From Pseudoflavonifractor gallinarum (lineage in GTDB: Bacteria > Bacillota > Clostridia > Oscillospirales > Oscillospiraceae), in contig NZ_JADCKF010000001.1 of assembly GCF_014982855.1 (NCBI RefSeq), positions 186,001-250,000 on the forward strand: a stretch of DNA of 64,000 nt, read 5' to 3'. Shown one piece after another: positions 35,750-43,603 of the stretch (positions are counted from its first letter, which is position 1; each line of letters begins with the position of its first letter). The notes beneath the pieces were generated by a model, which made no database searches, was not told the origin of the DNA, and saw only the letters and a program-made list of their open reading frames with translations. The translations under genes were made by a program, and so were the position numbers.

Positions 35750-36215
35750 ATTCCTCTTCCTTTCCGATCAGACTGATGGGGGCCAGGGCATAGTCGGCCC
35801 CGGCGAGGGAGACGGACCGCTCCCCCACACGCTGGAGGAGGGTCAGAAAGATCTCCCGCTCCTCCGGGGAAAAGGGCTCCATGACCTGCTCCTGCCACTG
35901 GCGTACCAGAGAGAGGATCTGGGGGCGGGCATCCAGGGCCCGCTGGGTGGGAAAGAGCCGGCAGGTGCGCTTGTCTTCCGGGTTGGACTCCCGCCGGAGA
36001 AAGCCGGCCTTTTCCAACGCGGAAAGAGCCCGGGTCACATTGCTGGGGTGGACATAAAAAAAGTGCATGAATTGATCTTGTGTGACCCCCGGCATCTCGC
36101 AGATTTTCACGACGTACATATGCTGGCTGCTGTTTAACCCCAGCGGAGCCAGCGAGCGGTCCAGGTACATCTTGGTGTGCCGGTCGGAAATCGAGAGCCA
36201 TTTGATCAGTTTCAT
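35730..36215 (-). CDS. MarR-family transcriptional regulator
   Basis: A 161-residue winged-helix regulator. The recognition region (residues about 50-95) reads TQDQFMHFFYVHPSNVTRALSALEKAGFLRRE, interrupted here only for description, followed by the wing RTCRLFPTQRA. It overlaps the MATE gene by 20 bases. A perfect 26-bp palindrome sits on its own promoter (36265-36290), so it probably represses its own operon and is released by a toxic ligand. The frame starts at ATG 36215 (MKLIKW). Confidence 0.9.
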   Translation of the reverse strand: MKLIKWLSISDRHTKMYLDRSLAPLGLNSSQHMYVVKICEMPGVTQDQFMHFFYVHPSNVTRALSALEKAGFLRRESNPEDKRTCRLFPTQRALDARPQILSLVRQWQEQVMEPFSPEEREIFLTLLQRVGERSVSLAGADYALAPISLIGKEEEYGESSQ

Positions 36216-36252
36216 CCCGGTTCACCCCCCTTCTCCCTGTTTTAGCAGACTT

Positions 36253-36290
36253 ATTATAGCAAAGACTATTTGCTTGCGCAAGCAAATAGT
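36253..36290 (-). promoter_or_regulatory. Promoter and 26-bp operator palindrome of marR-MATE operon
   Basis: On the minus strand TTGCGC and TATAAT (36253-36258) are 17 bp apart. The perfect palindrome at 36265-36290 (half-site ACTATTTGCTTGC) covers the -35 and most of the spacer, so a bound dimer would block RNA polymerase. Confidence 0.88.
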
Positions 36291-36294
36291 AGGC

Positions 36295-36324
36295 AAAAAA
36301 CCTCCCACGCAGCTGCGTGGGAGG
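36295..36324 (-). terminator. Terminator of the DUF4358 protein gene
   Basis: A 24-bp perfect palindrome (half CCTCCCACGCAG, 36301-36324) followed on the minus strand by six Us. It separates the upstream gene from the marR promoter. Confidence 0.85.
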
Positions 36325-36360
36325 TTGCAGGATAGAGTCTGCAAAGGGAATTGGAGAGAA

Positions 36361-37155
36361 TCAGCCCTCCAGGCCAGCCAGTCCGCTCTCAAAGGCGGCC
36401 ACAGCCTCATCGGCGTTCTCGGCGATTACAAAGAGGAAATAGCCGTCCTTCACCACCGTGCGGGCGTCCTGCACCTTGGGGAGGTTCTGGGAGAGATACC
36501 AGGAGAAGGTGTCCTCCTGCTGCTGGCGATAGGCCTCCAGATCCGCCTTGGCCTGATCCTCCTTACCCTCGGCCAGCTTGCCGATGATGATGGTGTCGGG
36601 GGAGGTGATCATGGGGAAGAAGCCGGCCGCCTCCGTGAAGCTGTCGCTGTGGATGCCATAGGTGTCCAGGCCCTCGGCGTCCACGGCCATGCCATAGCCA
36701 ACTCCGCCGGCGTCGGCCACTTCATAGGCCAGCTTGACCAGGGGGGAGTTGTTGGGGGTGGTGATGCTCACACCGGCCTCAGTCTCCTCCAGCGTGATGC
36801 CGTCCAGACCGTCCAGCACGGTGGTGGGGACAAAGGTCACGCCGTCCACGACCTGCGCCACGGCATCCTCCACCAGGTTGTCGTCCACGGTGATGGAGCC
36901 GTCCTGGAAGGAGACCTCCACGCGGTGCTTGCTGAAGTAGAAGGAGCTGGAGTTCTCCTCGGCGAACCAGGAGGCGGAGCCGTGATCGGCCTCAGCCACC
37001 AGCCGGAGCGGAAGCCCCTGGGCCTCAGGAAGCGCGGAGGTGTCCAGCGCGGTACCGTTGACCGTGATGGAGGTCGCATAGCCTGCGGCCAGGGCGGGAG
37101 TGAGAAGGCTGCCAGTCAGGGCGGCGGCCAGAGCAAATGTGCCGAGCTGTTTCAT
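36361..37155 (-). CDS. Secreted protein with stalk-like domain and DUF4358
   Basis: A 264-residue exported protein. A signal peptide ends near residue 24 (ALAAG). The N-terminal half resembles the copper-amine-oxidase-like 'stalk' domain of Clostridia, with VNGTALD, LPLRLVAEADHG, and VDGVTFVPTTVLDGLDG (residues about 30-130). The C-terminal half (about 170-264) looks like DUF4358, with the pattern DTIIIGKLAEGKEDQAKADLEAYRQ. Neither part has a catalytic signature that I recognise. It lacks an SLH or LPxTG anchor, so it is probably released or held by protein contacts. It is monocistronic. Confidence 0.75.
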   Translation of the reverse strand: MKQLGTFALAAALTGSLLTPALAAGYATSITVNGTALDTSALPEAQGLPLRLVAEADHGSASWFAEENSSSFYFSKHRVEVSFQDGSITVDDNLVEDAVAQVVDGVTFVPTTVLDGLDGITLEETEAGVSITTPNNSPLVKLAYEVADAGGVGYGMAVDAEGLDTYGIHSDSFTEAAGFFPMITSPDTIIIGKLAEGKEDQAKADLEAYRQQQEDTFSWYLSQNLPKVQDARTVVKDGYFLFVIAENADEAVAAFESGLAGLEG

Positions 37156-37326
37156 ACCGTTATATCTCCTTTGTGTCCTCCGGCAGAGGGGCCGGAAAAG
37201 TTGGTCGCAGAGTTAGACGGGGACGGGACAAAAAAGTTCCCTGTTCGCTGCAGAAATATGTTAAAATAATTTTATCAGGTTTTGAAAGCAGGGGGCCAGT
37301 CCCCCAGTCAAAAGAAGGAGATTGTG

Positions 37327-38271
37327 ATGCGGGAAATCTATCCGATTCTATGGTATTTTTTTGTGTACGCCTTTCTGGGGTGGTGCAGTGAGGTGTGCTA
37401 TGCGGCCCTGCGGACCGGGAAATTTGTCAACCGCGGATTTCTCAACGGCCCCCTCTGCCCGATCTACGGCTTTGGCGTGGTGTTGGTGACCTCCCTGCTG
37501 GCCCCGGTGCGGGAGCGCTTCTTGCTGCTCTTCCTCTGCTCGGTGGTGCTGTGCAGCGCGCTGGAGTGGGTGACCGGGTTTGTGCTGGAAAAGCTCTTTC
37601 ATCAAAAGTGGTGGGATTACTCCGACCAACCCTTTAATCTCAACGGCTATATCTGCCCCCTTTTCTCTCTGCTGTGGGGCTTTGCCTGCTTGATCATCAT
37701 GGATATGATCCACCCGGCGGTGATGGGGCTGGTGCGGCACATCCCCCGTCCGGTGGGGCTGGTGCTTCTGGTGCTGTTCCTCGTGTTGACGGCGGTGGAT
37801 CTGTCCGCCACGGTGGCCTCCATGATTGGCCTGAACAAGCGTCTGCGTCAGTTGGAGGAGATGGCGGCCCGGATCAAGGCGGCCTCCAACGAGCTGGGCG
37901 AGAACCTGGCGGACGCCACCCTCTCCCTCTCTGAGCGGGGAGCCGACCTGAAAGAGGACCTGAATGACCTGCGGGATGACCTGGCTGAGCGGGGTGCCGA
38001 TCTTCGGGAGGACCTCACGGAGCGTCTGGCGGCCCGGGAGGCGGAGCAGACCGCCCGGCGTATCGCCCGGGAGGCCGCTCTCAAACGGCGGGAGGCCGCG
38101 CTGGCCGAGCTCAAGGCCGCCAACGAGGAACTGCTCTCCACCTATGGCTTTGGCCAGCGGCGTCTGCTGCGGGCCTTCCCCCATATGACCTCCACCCGGT
38201 ATGCCGCCGCTCTGGAGGAGCTGCGCAGACGGGCCCGCGGCATGCGGAAAAAGGACGAAGAGGATACATAG
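37327..38271 (+). CDS. Putative membrane protein of the ABC_trans_CmpB/DUF1113 family
   Basis: A 314-residue protein with about five membrane segments in the first 165 residues (starting MREIYPILWYFFVYAFLGW), typical of the Firmicute family loosely annotated as 'putative ABC transporter permease' (CmpB). The C-terminal 140 residues are a long charged coiled coil with an internal repeat: ERGADLKEDL recurs as ERGADLREDL 15 residues later. ATG 37327 has AAGGAG 7 bases upstream; the frame's earlier ATG at 37282 does not. No ATPase partner is nearby, so a transport role is doubtful. Confidence 0.8.
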   Translation: MREIYPILWYFFVYAFLGWCSEVCYAALRTGKFVNRGFLNGPLCPIYGFGVVLVTSLLAPVRERFLLLFLCSVVLCSALEWVTGFVLEKLFHQKWWDYSDQPFNLNGYICPLFSLLWGFACLIIMDMIHPAVMGLVRHIPRPVGLVLLVLFLVLTAVDLSATVASMIGLNKRLRQLEEMAARIKAASNELGENLADATLSLSERGADLKEDLNDLRDDLAERGADLREDLTERLAAREAEQTARRIAREAALKRREAALAELKAANEELLSTYGFGQRRLLRAFPHMTSTRYAAALEELRRRARGMRKKDEEDT

Positions 38272-38291
38272 GAGAAATATACGTACTTATA

Positions 38292-38331
38292 AAATGTGCC
38301 CGGTCCCGCAGACGAGGGGCCGGGCGCATTT
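38292..38331. terminator. Hairpin between converging CmpB-like and YcdB-like genes
   Basis: AAATGTGCCCGG and CCGGGCGCATTT arms (one G-U type mismatch) around a 16-base loop, with short A and T runs outside. Confidence 0.6.
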
Positions 38332-38350
38332 GCTGTGTCATTTTGTGAGA

Positions 38351-40507
38351 TCAACGCTCCATCAGGCGGCAGAGAAGGGCGGCAGCCTCGCCCCGGGTGG
38401 CATTTCGGGTCCCGGACCAGGGGCCGCTCACCAGACCCAGACCCTGGGCCAGGGCGGCATAGCCCAGATCGGCGGCAGGGATAGCGGCGCGGTCGGGATA
38501 GGAGCAGGTGAAGATCCCATCCAGACGGGCCACGGGACCGTATCCGGCGCCGTCCAGCAGACAGCGGATGAGGTCGGCGCGGGTGAGGATAGCTTCCTCG
38601 GAGCGCTGATCCCGGGTGAGGAATCCCAGCTCGTAGGCGGCGGAATAGGCGGTGTCTCGCTCTTCCGGGGTGGCATTTGCCGGGTCCAGGGGACGATAGC
38701 GGAGACTGAACAGGAGACAGACCAGATCCCACTGGGTCAGAGTTTGGGACGGGCGGAAGGAACCGCCCTCGTACCCCACTCGGTACTGGGCCAGACGCTC
38801 AATGCTGGCGCGGGCCCAGTGGCCCTCCAGATCGTCATAGGTGAGGGTGTCGCTCGAACTGGTGTAGTCGAAGCGGATGAGCTCGCCGGTCCCGGCATGG
38901 ACACCCTGATAGGCCTCCTCCTGGTCCATGGTATAGCCCAGGCGCAGGGTGTAGTAGGAGGTCCACCCCATCTGGGACAGGCGCAGGGCGGCGGGGTCAG
39001 ACGGATCCAGCGTCTGGGGCACCAGCAGATAGCCCAGGGTCACCGGATAGGTCTCCGCCCAGATGGCCAGGGCCTCCTCCATCGTGCAGAGATCCTCGGG
39101 AAGCGGGAAGGTGACCCCCTCGTCATAGCAGAAGGACAGGCCGCACACCGAGCCGTCCTCTCCGTCGATCTCCAGGGAGTAGAAGTGTTCCGGGAAGAAG
39201 TATCCATTTTCCTGACGGGCAAACTGGAAGGAGTAGACAGCTTGTGCCTCCTCCCCGGCCTCCTCCGGCTGGTAGAGGGCCAGATGATCGGCCCGCTCCC
39301 CGCAGAACTCGGCCAGGAAGGCCTCGGCCCGGCGGAGGGCCTGTTCCTGAGAGAGGGCGGGGCTGGGCTCTTCCTCCCAGGGGCGGGAGGAGAAGAGAGA
39401 CTGCACCGCGCCGGTACGGGCGTCGACCACAAAGGTGCGGGAGTAGACGCCCGCGTCGGCAGAGCGGCTGTACCGGAGGACACAGCGGACCGCGGGCTTT
39501 TCCGGGTTCTCCGGTGCTTCCTCCAGGGAAAAGACGGCGGAGACCAGCTCATAGCGATCCAGACCATAGGCGGGAACAGAGCGCAGCTTCTGGTCCAGCG
39601 CGTCGGAGGAGAGAACCCCCTCCAGTTTGCGGATGCCCTCCTGTTCGGCCTCGGAGAGCCCCTTGTCCGGAGCGGCCTCCGGGGCGGCGGCATCGCCGTT
39701 GCTGCCGCCGCCGGCGGTAGACATATCCCGCTCCAGCTCCGTGAGATCGGTGAGCCGGCCGGTCTGGGCGTCTACGTAGAAGCGGTGGCTGGACTCGGGC
39801 AGGTAGACCAGTGTAGCGGCGGAGTCCTCTTCCTCGAGGCGCACATATTCCAGACGCAGTTCCAGGGTATCATGGAGGGCCTGGCTTGCTTTGTCCAGAT
39901 CGGTCCGGGAGACGGGAGAGGGCACATTGCCCAGGAAGAGGATCTCAGGCACATCCCGGTAGAAGCGGGTGACCGTACGGTCCTCCGCCCGGACGGTCAG
40001 AGAGTAGTGCAGCGGAGAAGGCAGGTCGTGGAGGAGGACCGAGCCGGAAAAGCGGTAGGAATCGCTGTCCAACCGGTCCGGGGTGGCCGGTTCCTCCAGC
40101 GTGACCGACTCTGACGTGGGGTCCAGCACCCGGTCCAGGAAGGCCTGGGCGGAGGCTCGGGCCTCTGCCGGATCTCCAGCGGGAAAGGCGGGCAGGGAAT
40201 TCTGGGAGAGGGGCTCTGCTTCCGGGGTGTCCAGCCGGTACTCCACAATGGTGCCGTCCTCCAGGGCGCTGACGGCGAGAGAGCCCTCCTCCCCCTCCCA
40301 GTAGAGGGACCAGAGGGTGGCGAGGGTCTGTTCCTGCCGTTCCCCGTGGAAGGATGTGTAGCATTCCGTGTCCAGATCCAGTGTGGACTTGACGGCCTGG
40401 GTCACCCGGGCCAGCTGGGCGTCGGCAGAGTCCTCCGCCGCCAGCGCGGGCAGGGCAGCTCCGGTCAGCAGTGCGGCACAGAGCAGCAGAGAGAGCAGCT
40501 TTTTCAT
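38351..40507 (-). CDS. Secreted YcdB/PepSY-like protein with S-layer homology domain
   Basis: A 718-residue exported protein. A signal peptide ends near residue 23. The middle contains several YcdB/YcdC/PepSY-type repeats with the pattern 'VDAQTGRLTDL' and 'VDARTGAVQSLFS', which often bind or inhibit peptidases. The C-terminal 200 residues are S-layer homology repeats: DDLEGHWARASIERLAQYR, then TRNATRGEAAALLCRLMER, which would hold the protein on cell-wall polymers. AAAAAGGAGG precedes ATG 40507. Biochemical function is unknown. Confidence 0.8.
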   Translation of the reverse strand: MKKLLSLLLCAALLTGAALPALAAEDSADAQLARVTQAVKSTLDLDTECYTSFHGERQEQTLATLWSLYWEGEEGSLAVSALEDGTIVEYRLDTPEAEPLSQNSLPAFPAGDPAEARASAQAFLDRVLDPTSESVTLEEPATPDRLDSDSYRFSGSVLLHDLPSPLHYSLTVRAEDRTVTRFYRDVPEILFLGNVPSPVSRTDLDKASQALHDTLELRLEYVRLEEEDSAATLVYLPESSHRFYVDAQTGRLTDLTELERDMSTAGGGSNGDAAAPEAAPDKGLSEAEQEGIRKLEGVLSSDALDQKLRSVPAYGLDRYELVSAVFSLEEAPENPEKPAVRCVLRYSRSADAGVYSRTFVVDARTGAVQSLFSSRPWEEEPSPALSQEQALRRAEAFLAEFCGERADHLALYQPEEAGEEAQAVYSFQFARQENGYFFPEHFYSLEIDGEDGSVCGLSFCYDEGVTFPLPEDLCTMEEALAIWAETYPVTLGYLLVPQTLDPSDPAALRLSQMGWTSYYTLRLGYTMDQEEAYQGVHAGTGELIRFDYTSSSDTLTYDDLEGHWARASIERLAQYRVGYEGGSFRPSQTLTQWDLVCLLFSLRYRPLDPANATPEERDTAYSAAYELGFLTRDQRSEEAILTRADLIRCLLDGAGYGPVARLDGIFTCSYPDRAAIPAADLGYAALAQGLGLVSGPWSGTRNATRGEAAALLCRLMER

Positions 40508-40608
40508 AAGTACCTCCTTTTTCCGTTGTCTGCCGTTTTTGCAGGGGTTTTCACCTCCATGCTATCATAGAGATAGACGAAAAGAAACCCAAAGAGTTCC
40601 AAATTATG

Positions 40609-40638
40609 AAAAAGTCCCGGACGACAGGTCCGGGACTT
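40609..40638 (-). terminator. Terminator of ybaK
   Basis: AAGTCCCGGAC-GACAG-GTCCGGGACTT stem-loop followed on the minus strand by Us. Confidence 0.8.
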
Positions 40639-40652
40639 CAGGCGGGGGTATA

Positions 40653-41129
40653 CTATTTTGCCACGGGGGCGAACTGGGCCCGGGCCAGCCGGGCCAGCTC
40701 CGCGGGCGGGAGCTCCACCTGCGCGCCGATCTTCCCGGCGCTCACCACCATGGTCTCCAGGCTTTGGGCGCTCGCATCCAGCACGGTGCGAAACTGCTTT
40801 TTCATCCCCAGGGGAGAGCAGCCGCCGTGCACATAGCCCGTAAGCGGGAGAAGCTCCGCCTGCCGGAGCATGGCGATGGACTTCTCCCCCACCGCCTTGG
40901 CCGCGGCCTTGAGATCCAGCTCCCGGAGGACGGGGACCACAAAGACATAGTGGGCGCCGGAGGGGGCGCAGGTCACCAGGGTCTTGAATACCTGTTCGGG
41001 GGCGCGGCCGATGAGCCCGGCCACGGTGACGCCGTCCACCGCGCCGTCGGGAGAGGCATAGTGGTGCGGGGTATAGGGCACCTTCTTCTGGTCCAGAAGG
41101 CGCATGACATTGGTCTTTTCTTCTGCCAT
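40653..41129 (-). CDS. ybaK: Cys-tRNA(Pro) deacylase YbaK
   Basis: A 158-residue trans-editing enzyme that hydrolyses cysteine mischarged on tRNA(Pro). Family features include FKTLVT with the conserved lysine, GGCSPLGMKK near the active site and TVLDASAQSLETMVVSAG. Its length matches the stand-alone YbaK/EbsC family. It is divergently transcribed from the M42 peptidase gene (85-bp gap) and has its own terminator. Confidence 0.93.
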   Translation of the reverse strand: MAEEKTNVMRLLDQKKVPYTPHHYASPDGAVDGVTVAGLIGRAPEQVFKTLVTCAPSGAHYVFVVPVLRELDLKAAAKAVGEKSIAMLRQAELLPLTGYVHGGCSPLGMKKQFRTVLDASAQSLETMVVSAGKIGAQVELPPAELARLARAQFAPVAK

Positions 41130-41214
41130 GATGGATCGCTTCCTTGCTTTTTCGTTGGAATAGGGGTATGCTGGAACTGCTTTTTACCATACCACAAGCA
41201 AGGAGACGTTTCAA

Positions 41215-42255
41215 ATGGATTTTCAGCATATGATCCCCTGTCTGAAGGAGACCGCCCATGCCATCCTGGGGGTGGACAGCCCCACCGGGTTTACCGCCCG
41301 GGCGGTAGAGACCGCCGAGCAGATGGCCCGGGCCATGGGATATGAGACCCGCCGGAGCAAGAAGGGAAACCTCACCATCCTGGTGGAGGGCCGGGACCAG
41401 ACCCGTACCGTCGGGATCTGCGCCCATGTGGACACCCTGGGCCTGATGGTGCGCGCCATTACCCCCGCCGGAGAGCTGATGTTCACCAAGGTGGGGGGCG
41501 CGGTGCTTCCCTCTCTCCACGGGGAGTACTGCAAGATCTACACCCGGGACGGGCGGATCTACACCGGTACTATTCTCTCCCTCTCCCCGGCGGCCCACGT
41601 CTTTGACGACGCCCGCACCCGGCCCCAGGACGAGCAGAATATGTACGTCCGGGTGGATGAGAAGGTGCACTCTGCCGAGGATGTGCGCGCCCTGGGCATC
41701 GAGGTGGGGGACTATATCTGCTACGATCCCAAGACGGTCTTTACCGACAGCGGCTTCCTCAAGTCCCGCTTCATCGACGACAAGGGGAGCGTGTCCATCC
41801 TGCTCACCCTGCTGCGCTGGATGAAGGAGAGCGGCAAGCGCCCCCGCTGCAATGTGGAGGTGACCTTTACCGTCTATGAGGAGCTGGGCCACGGCGGGGC
41901 CACCTTCTCCCCCGATCTGGAGGAGCTGCTGGCCGTGGATATGGGCTGCGTGGGGGCCGACCTGAACTGCGACGAGTACCATGTCTCCATCTGTGCCGCC
42001 GACAGCTCCGGTCCCTTTGATTACGGGATGGTGAGCCGCCTGGTCTCTCTGGCCAAAGAGAACGGCATTCCCGCCGTGCTGGACGTCTACCCCCACTACT
42101 CCTCCGATGTGGCGGTGGCCTGGAAGTCCGGCCTGGATGCCCCTGCCGCCTTGATCGGTCCCGGAGTGCAGGCCTCCCACGGCATGGAGCGCACCCATCT
42201 GGAGGCCATGCTGGGAACCATGGCCCTGGTGGAGCGCTACCTGGACTGCCAGTAA
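41215..42255 (+). CDS. M42-family metallopeptidase
   Basis: A 346-residue zinc or cobalt aminopeptidase of the M42 (glutamyl aminopeptidase/PepA or endoglucanase-M-like) family, acting in the cytoplasm on peptides. The metal ligands and catalytic residues are seen in CAHVDTLGLM, SRFIDDKGSV, and YEELGHGGA, with the last histidine in ASHGMERTH. CAAGGAG precedes ATG 41215. It is converging with the CBS-domain gene, with only 12 bases between them. Confidence 0.92.
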   Translation: MDFQHMIPCLKETAHAILGVDSPTGFTARAVETAEQMARAMGYETRRSKKGNLTILVEGRDQTRTVGICAHVDTLGLMVRAITPAGELMFTKVGGAVLPSLHGEYCKIYTRDGRIYTGTILSLSPAAHVFDDARTRPQDEQNMYVRVDEKVHSAEDVRALGIEVGDYICYDPKTVFTDSGFLKSRFIDDKGSVSILLTLLRWMKESGKRPRCNVEVTFTVYEELGHGGATFSPDLEELLAVDMGCVGADLNCDEYHVSICAADSSGPFDYGMVSRLVSLAKENGIPAVLDVYPHYSSDVAVAWKSGLDAPAALIGPGVQASHGMERTHLEAMLGTMALVERYLDCQ

Positions 42256-42267
42256 CGGCCCGCACCC

Positions 42268-42696
42268 CTATACCCGGCGCACGCCCTGGGAGATGTTGGC
42301 CAGAGCCGCCCCCGCCTCCATATCGCAGGTGCGGCTGCGTGCCAGGTCGCCCAGGGAGACCATGCCCACCACCCGGCGGTCCTCCACCACCGGCAGCCGC
42401 CGCACCTGGGCCGCTGCCATGACCGATGCGGCCTCCCGCACGTCGGCATTGGGACTGACCCAGGCGCAGGAGCGGGTCATGATGTCCCCTACCGGCAGGC
42501 GCTCCGGATTCTCGCCGGGGGCCAGACACCGGAGGACCAGGTCCCGGTCGGTCACCATGCCCTTGAGCCGTCCGTCGTTCTGACACACCGGCAGGGCCCC
42601 CAGATCATACCGGGAGAGCAGCCGGGCCGCCAGGGCCGCGCTCTCCACGGGGGTGATGGAGACCACATGGGGATTCATCAAATCACGTACCAACAT
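42268..42696 (-). CDS. Two-CBS-domain protein
   Basis: A 142-residue protein made of two CBS motifs (about residues 7-60 and 72-130): the first has LMNPHVVSITPVESA and MVTDRDLVLR, the second IMTRSCAWVSPNADV and MVSLGDLA. Such stand-alone pairs bind adenosine nucleotides and regulate partner proteins. The start codon lies only 2 bases after a very stable hairpin (42699-42754), which contains the only Shine-Dalgarno-like sequence, so translation is probably restricted. The QueG-like gene is upstream on the same strand. Confidence 0.9.
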   Translation of the reverse strand: MLVRDLMNPHVVSITPVESAALAARLLSRYDLGALPVCQNDGRLKGMVTDRDLVLRCLAPGENPERLPVGDIMTRSCAWVSPNADVREAASVMAAAQVRRLPVVEDRRVVGMVSLGDLARSRTCDMEAGAALANISQGVRRV

Positions 42697-42698
42697 AA

Positions 42699-42754
42699 AA
42701 CCGCCGCCTTTTCTGGTGTTTGATACCTGAGTATCGCCAGAACAGGCGGCGGTT
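42699..42754 (-). promoter_or_regulatory. Stable leader hairpin that covers the CBS gene ribosome-binding site
   Basis: Outer 11-bp arms (AACCGCCGCCT / AGGCGGCGGTT), then TTCTGG/CCAGAA, then an inner GATAC-CTGA-GTATC hairpin, form one stacked structure. On the minus strand the arm next to the gene ends in GGCGGCGGTTTTATG, so the structure can act as a terminator or hide the AAGGCGG ribosome site. Confidence 0.75.
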
Positions 42755-42763
42755 ATGCGTTTG

Positions 42764-43603
42764 TCACTTCTTTTTTTGCAGGGCTAAATTGCGCCGCAGG
42801 ACGGCCGGGCCCCGCCAGGCAAAGGCCCGTTCTCCGTAGGCCTCCCGGAACTGCCGGTTGGTGAGGCCTTCCACCGCCTCGCTGGTGAGAGAATCGAGCC
42901 GATCCTCCCGGAAAGGGGCGAGCGGGGTCTCCACGGCTCCGGCGTTGTGGGGACAGACCAGCTGGCACACGTCGCATCCCCAGATGAGCGGGTGGGCGGC
43001 TACCAGGGCCTCCTGTTCCGGTGGAAGCGCTCCCTTTTTCTGGGTGAGGTGGGAGAGGCAGCGCTCCGGATCAAAGGAATCTCCCCGCAGCGCGCCGCCG
43101 GGACAGGCAGAGAGGCATTTGCCGCACGCCATACATCCCCCGCTGGGCAAAGCGGGTGGGAGGGAAAGGTCCAGATCGGTGAGGATGGTGCCCAGGAAGA
43201 TCCAGCTGCCGTAGGGCGGCAGGATCACCAGGCCGTGCCGCCCGATCATGCCCAGCCCAGCCAGGCGGGCGGCCTCCCGCTCCGGGAGGGGGGAGTTGTC
43301 CGCACCGGGCACAAAACGATACGATCCGTATTTTTCCTCCAGCATATGACAGATTGTGGTCAGTGCCTCGGTAATCACCAGATGGTAATCCCGCCCCCGG
43401 GCGTAGAGGGAGAGATTGCCCGGCGTCCGCCCGGCGTAGTACGGGAAAGCGGCCACCAGAACGCTTTGAGCGCCGGGACACAGGTTTTCTGCCCGGTCCC
43501 GCGCCTCCCGGCTCATGGCGGGGAGCAGCCGCTCATAGGCCACATGGCCCCAGCCCGCCGCACCGGCCGCCGCAAAGGCGGCGCTCAGCTCAGCCCCGGT
43601 CAT
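42764..43603 (-). CDS. QueG-like epoxyqueuosine reductase homologue (double 4Fe-4S protein)
   Basis: A 279-residue iron-sulfur protein of the QueG family. QueG reduces epoxyqueuosine in tRNA with a corrinoid. A DUF1730-like N-terminus is followed by two [4Fe-4S] motifs, CMACGKCLSACPGGAL and CDVCQLVCPHN (residues about 175-235). It lacks the C-terminal HEAT-type extension of the longer QueG (about 380 residues), so a specialised role or a shorter reductase is possible. Its start overlaps the 3' end of the MurE-type gene by 14 bases, which implies cotranscription. No other queuosine genes are in the window. Confidence 0.78.
   Translation of the reverse strand: MTGAELSAAFAAAGAAGWGHVAYERLLPAMSREARDRAENLCPGAQSVLVAAFPYYAGRTPGNLSLYARGRDYHLVITEALTTICHMLEEKYGSYRFVPGADNSPLPEREAARLAGLGMIGRHGLVILPPYGSWIFLGTILTDLDLSLPPALPSGGCMACGKCLSACPGGALRGDSFDPERCLSHLTQKKGALPPEQEALVAAHPLIWGCDVCQLVCPHNAGAVETPLAPFREDRLDSLTSEAVEGLTNRQFREAYGERAFAWRGPAVLRRNLALQKKK

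Noticed and set aside
38201-40114. 637-codon plus-strand frame opposite the SLH protein
   Set aside because: The minus-strand protein has a signal peptide and SLH repeats; the plus frame has neither a ribosome site nor recognisable motifs.
40504-42198. 564-codon minus-strand frame across ybaK and the M42 gene
   Set aside because: It lies antisense to the M42 gene and out of frame with ybaK, both with intact catalytic motifs.
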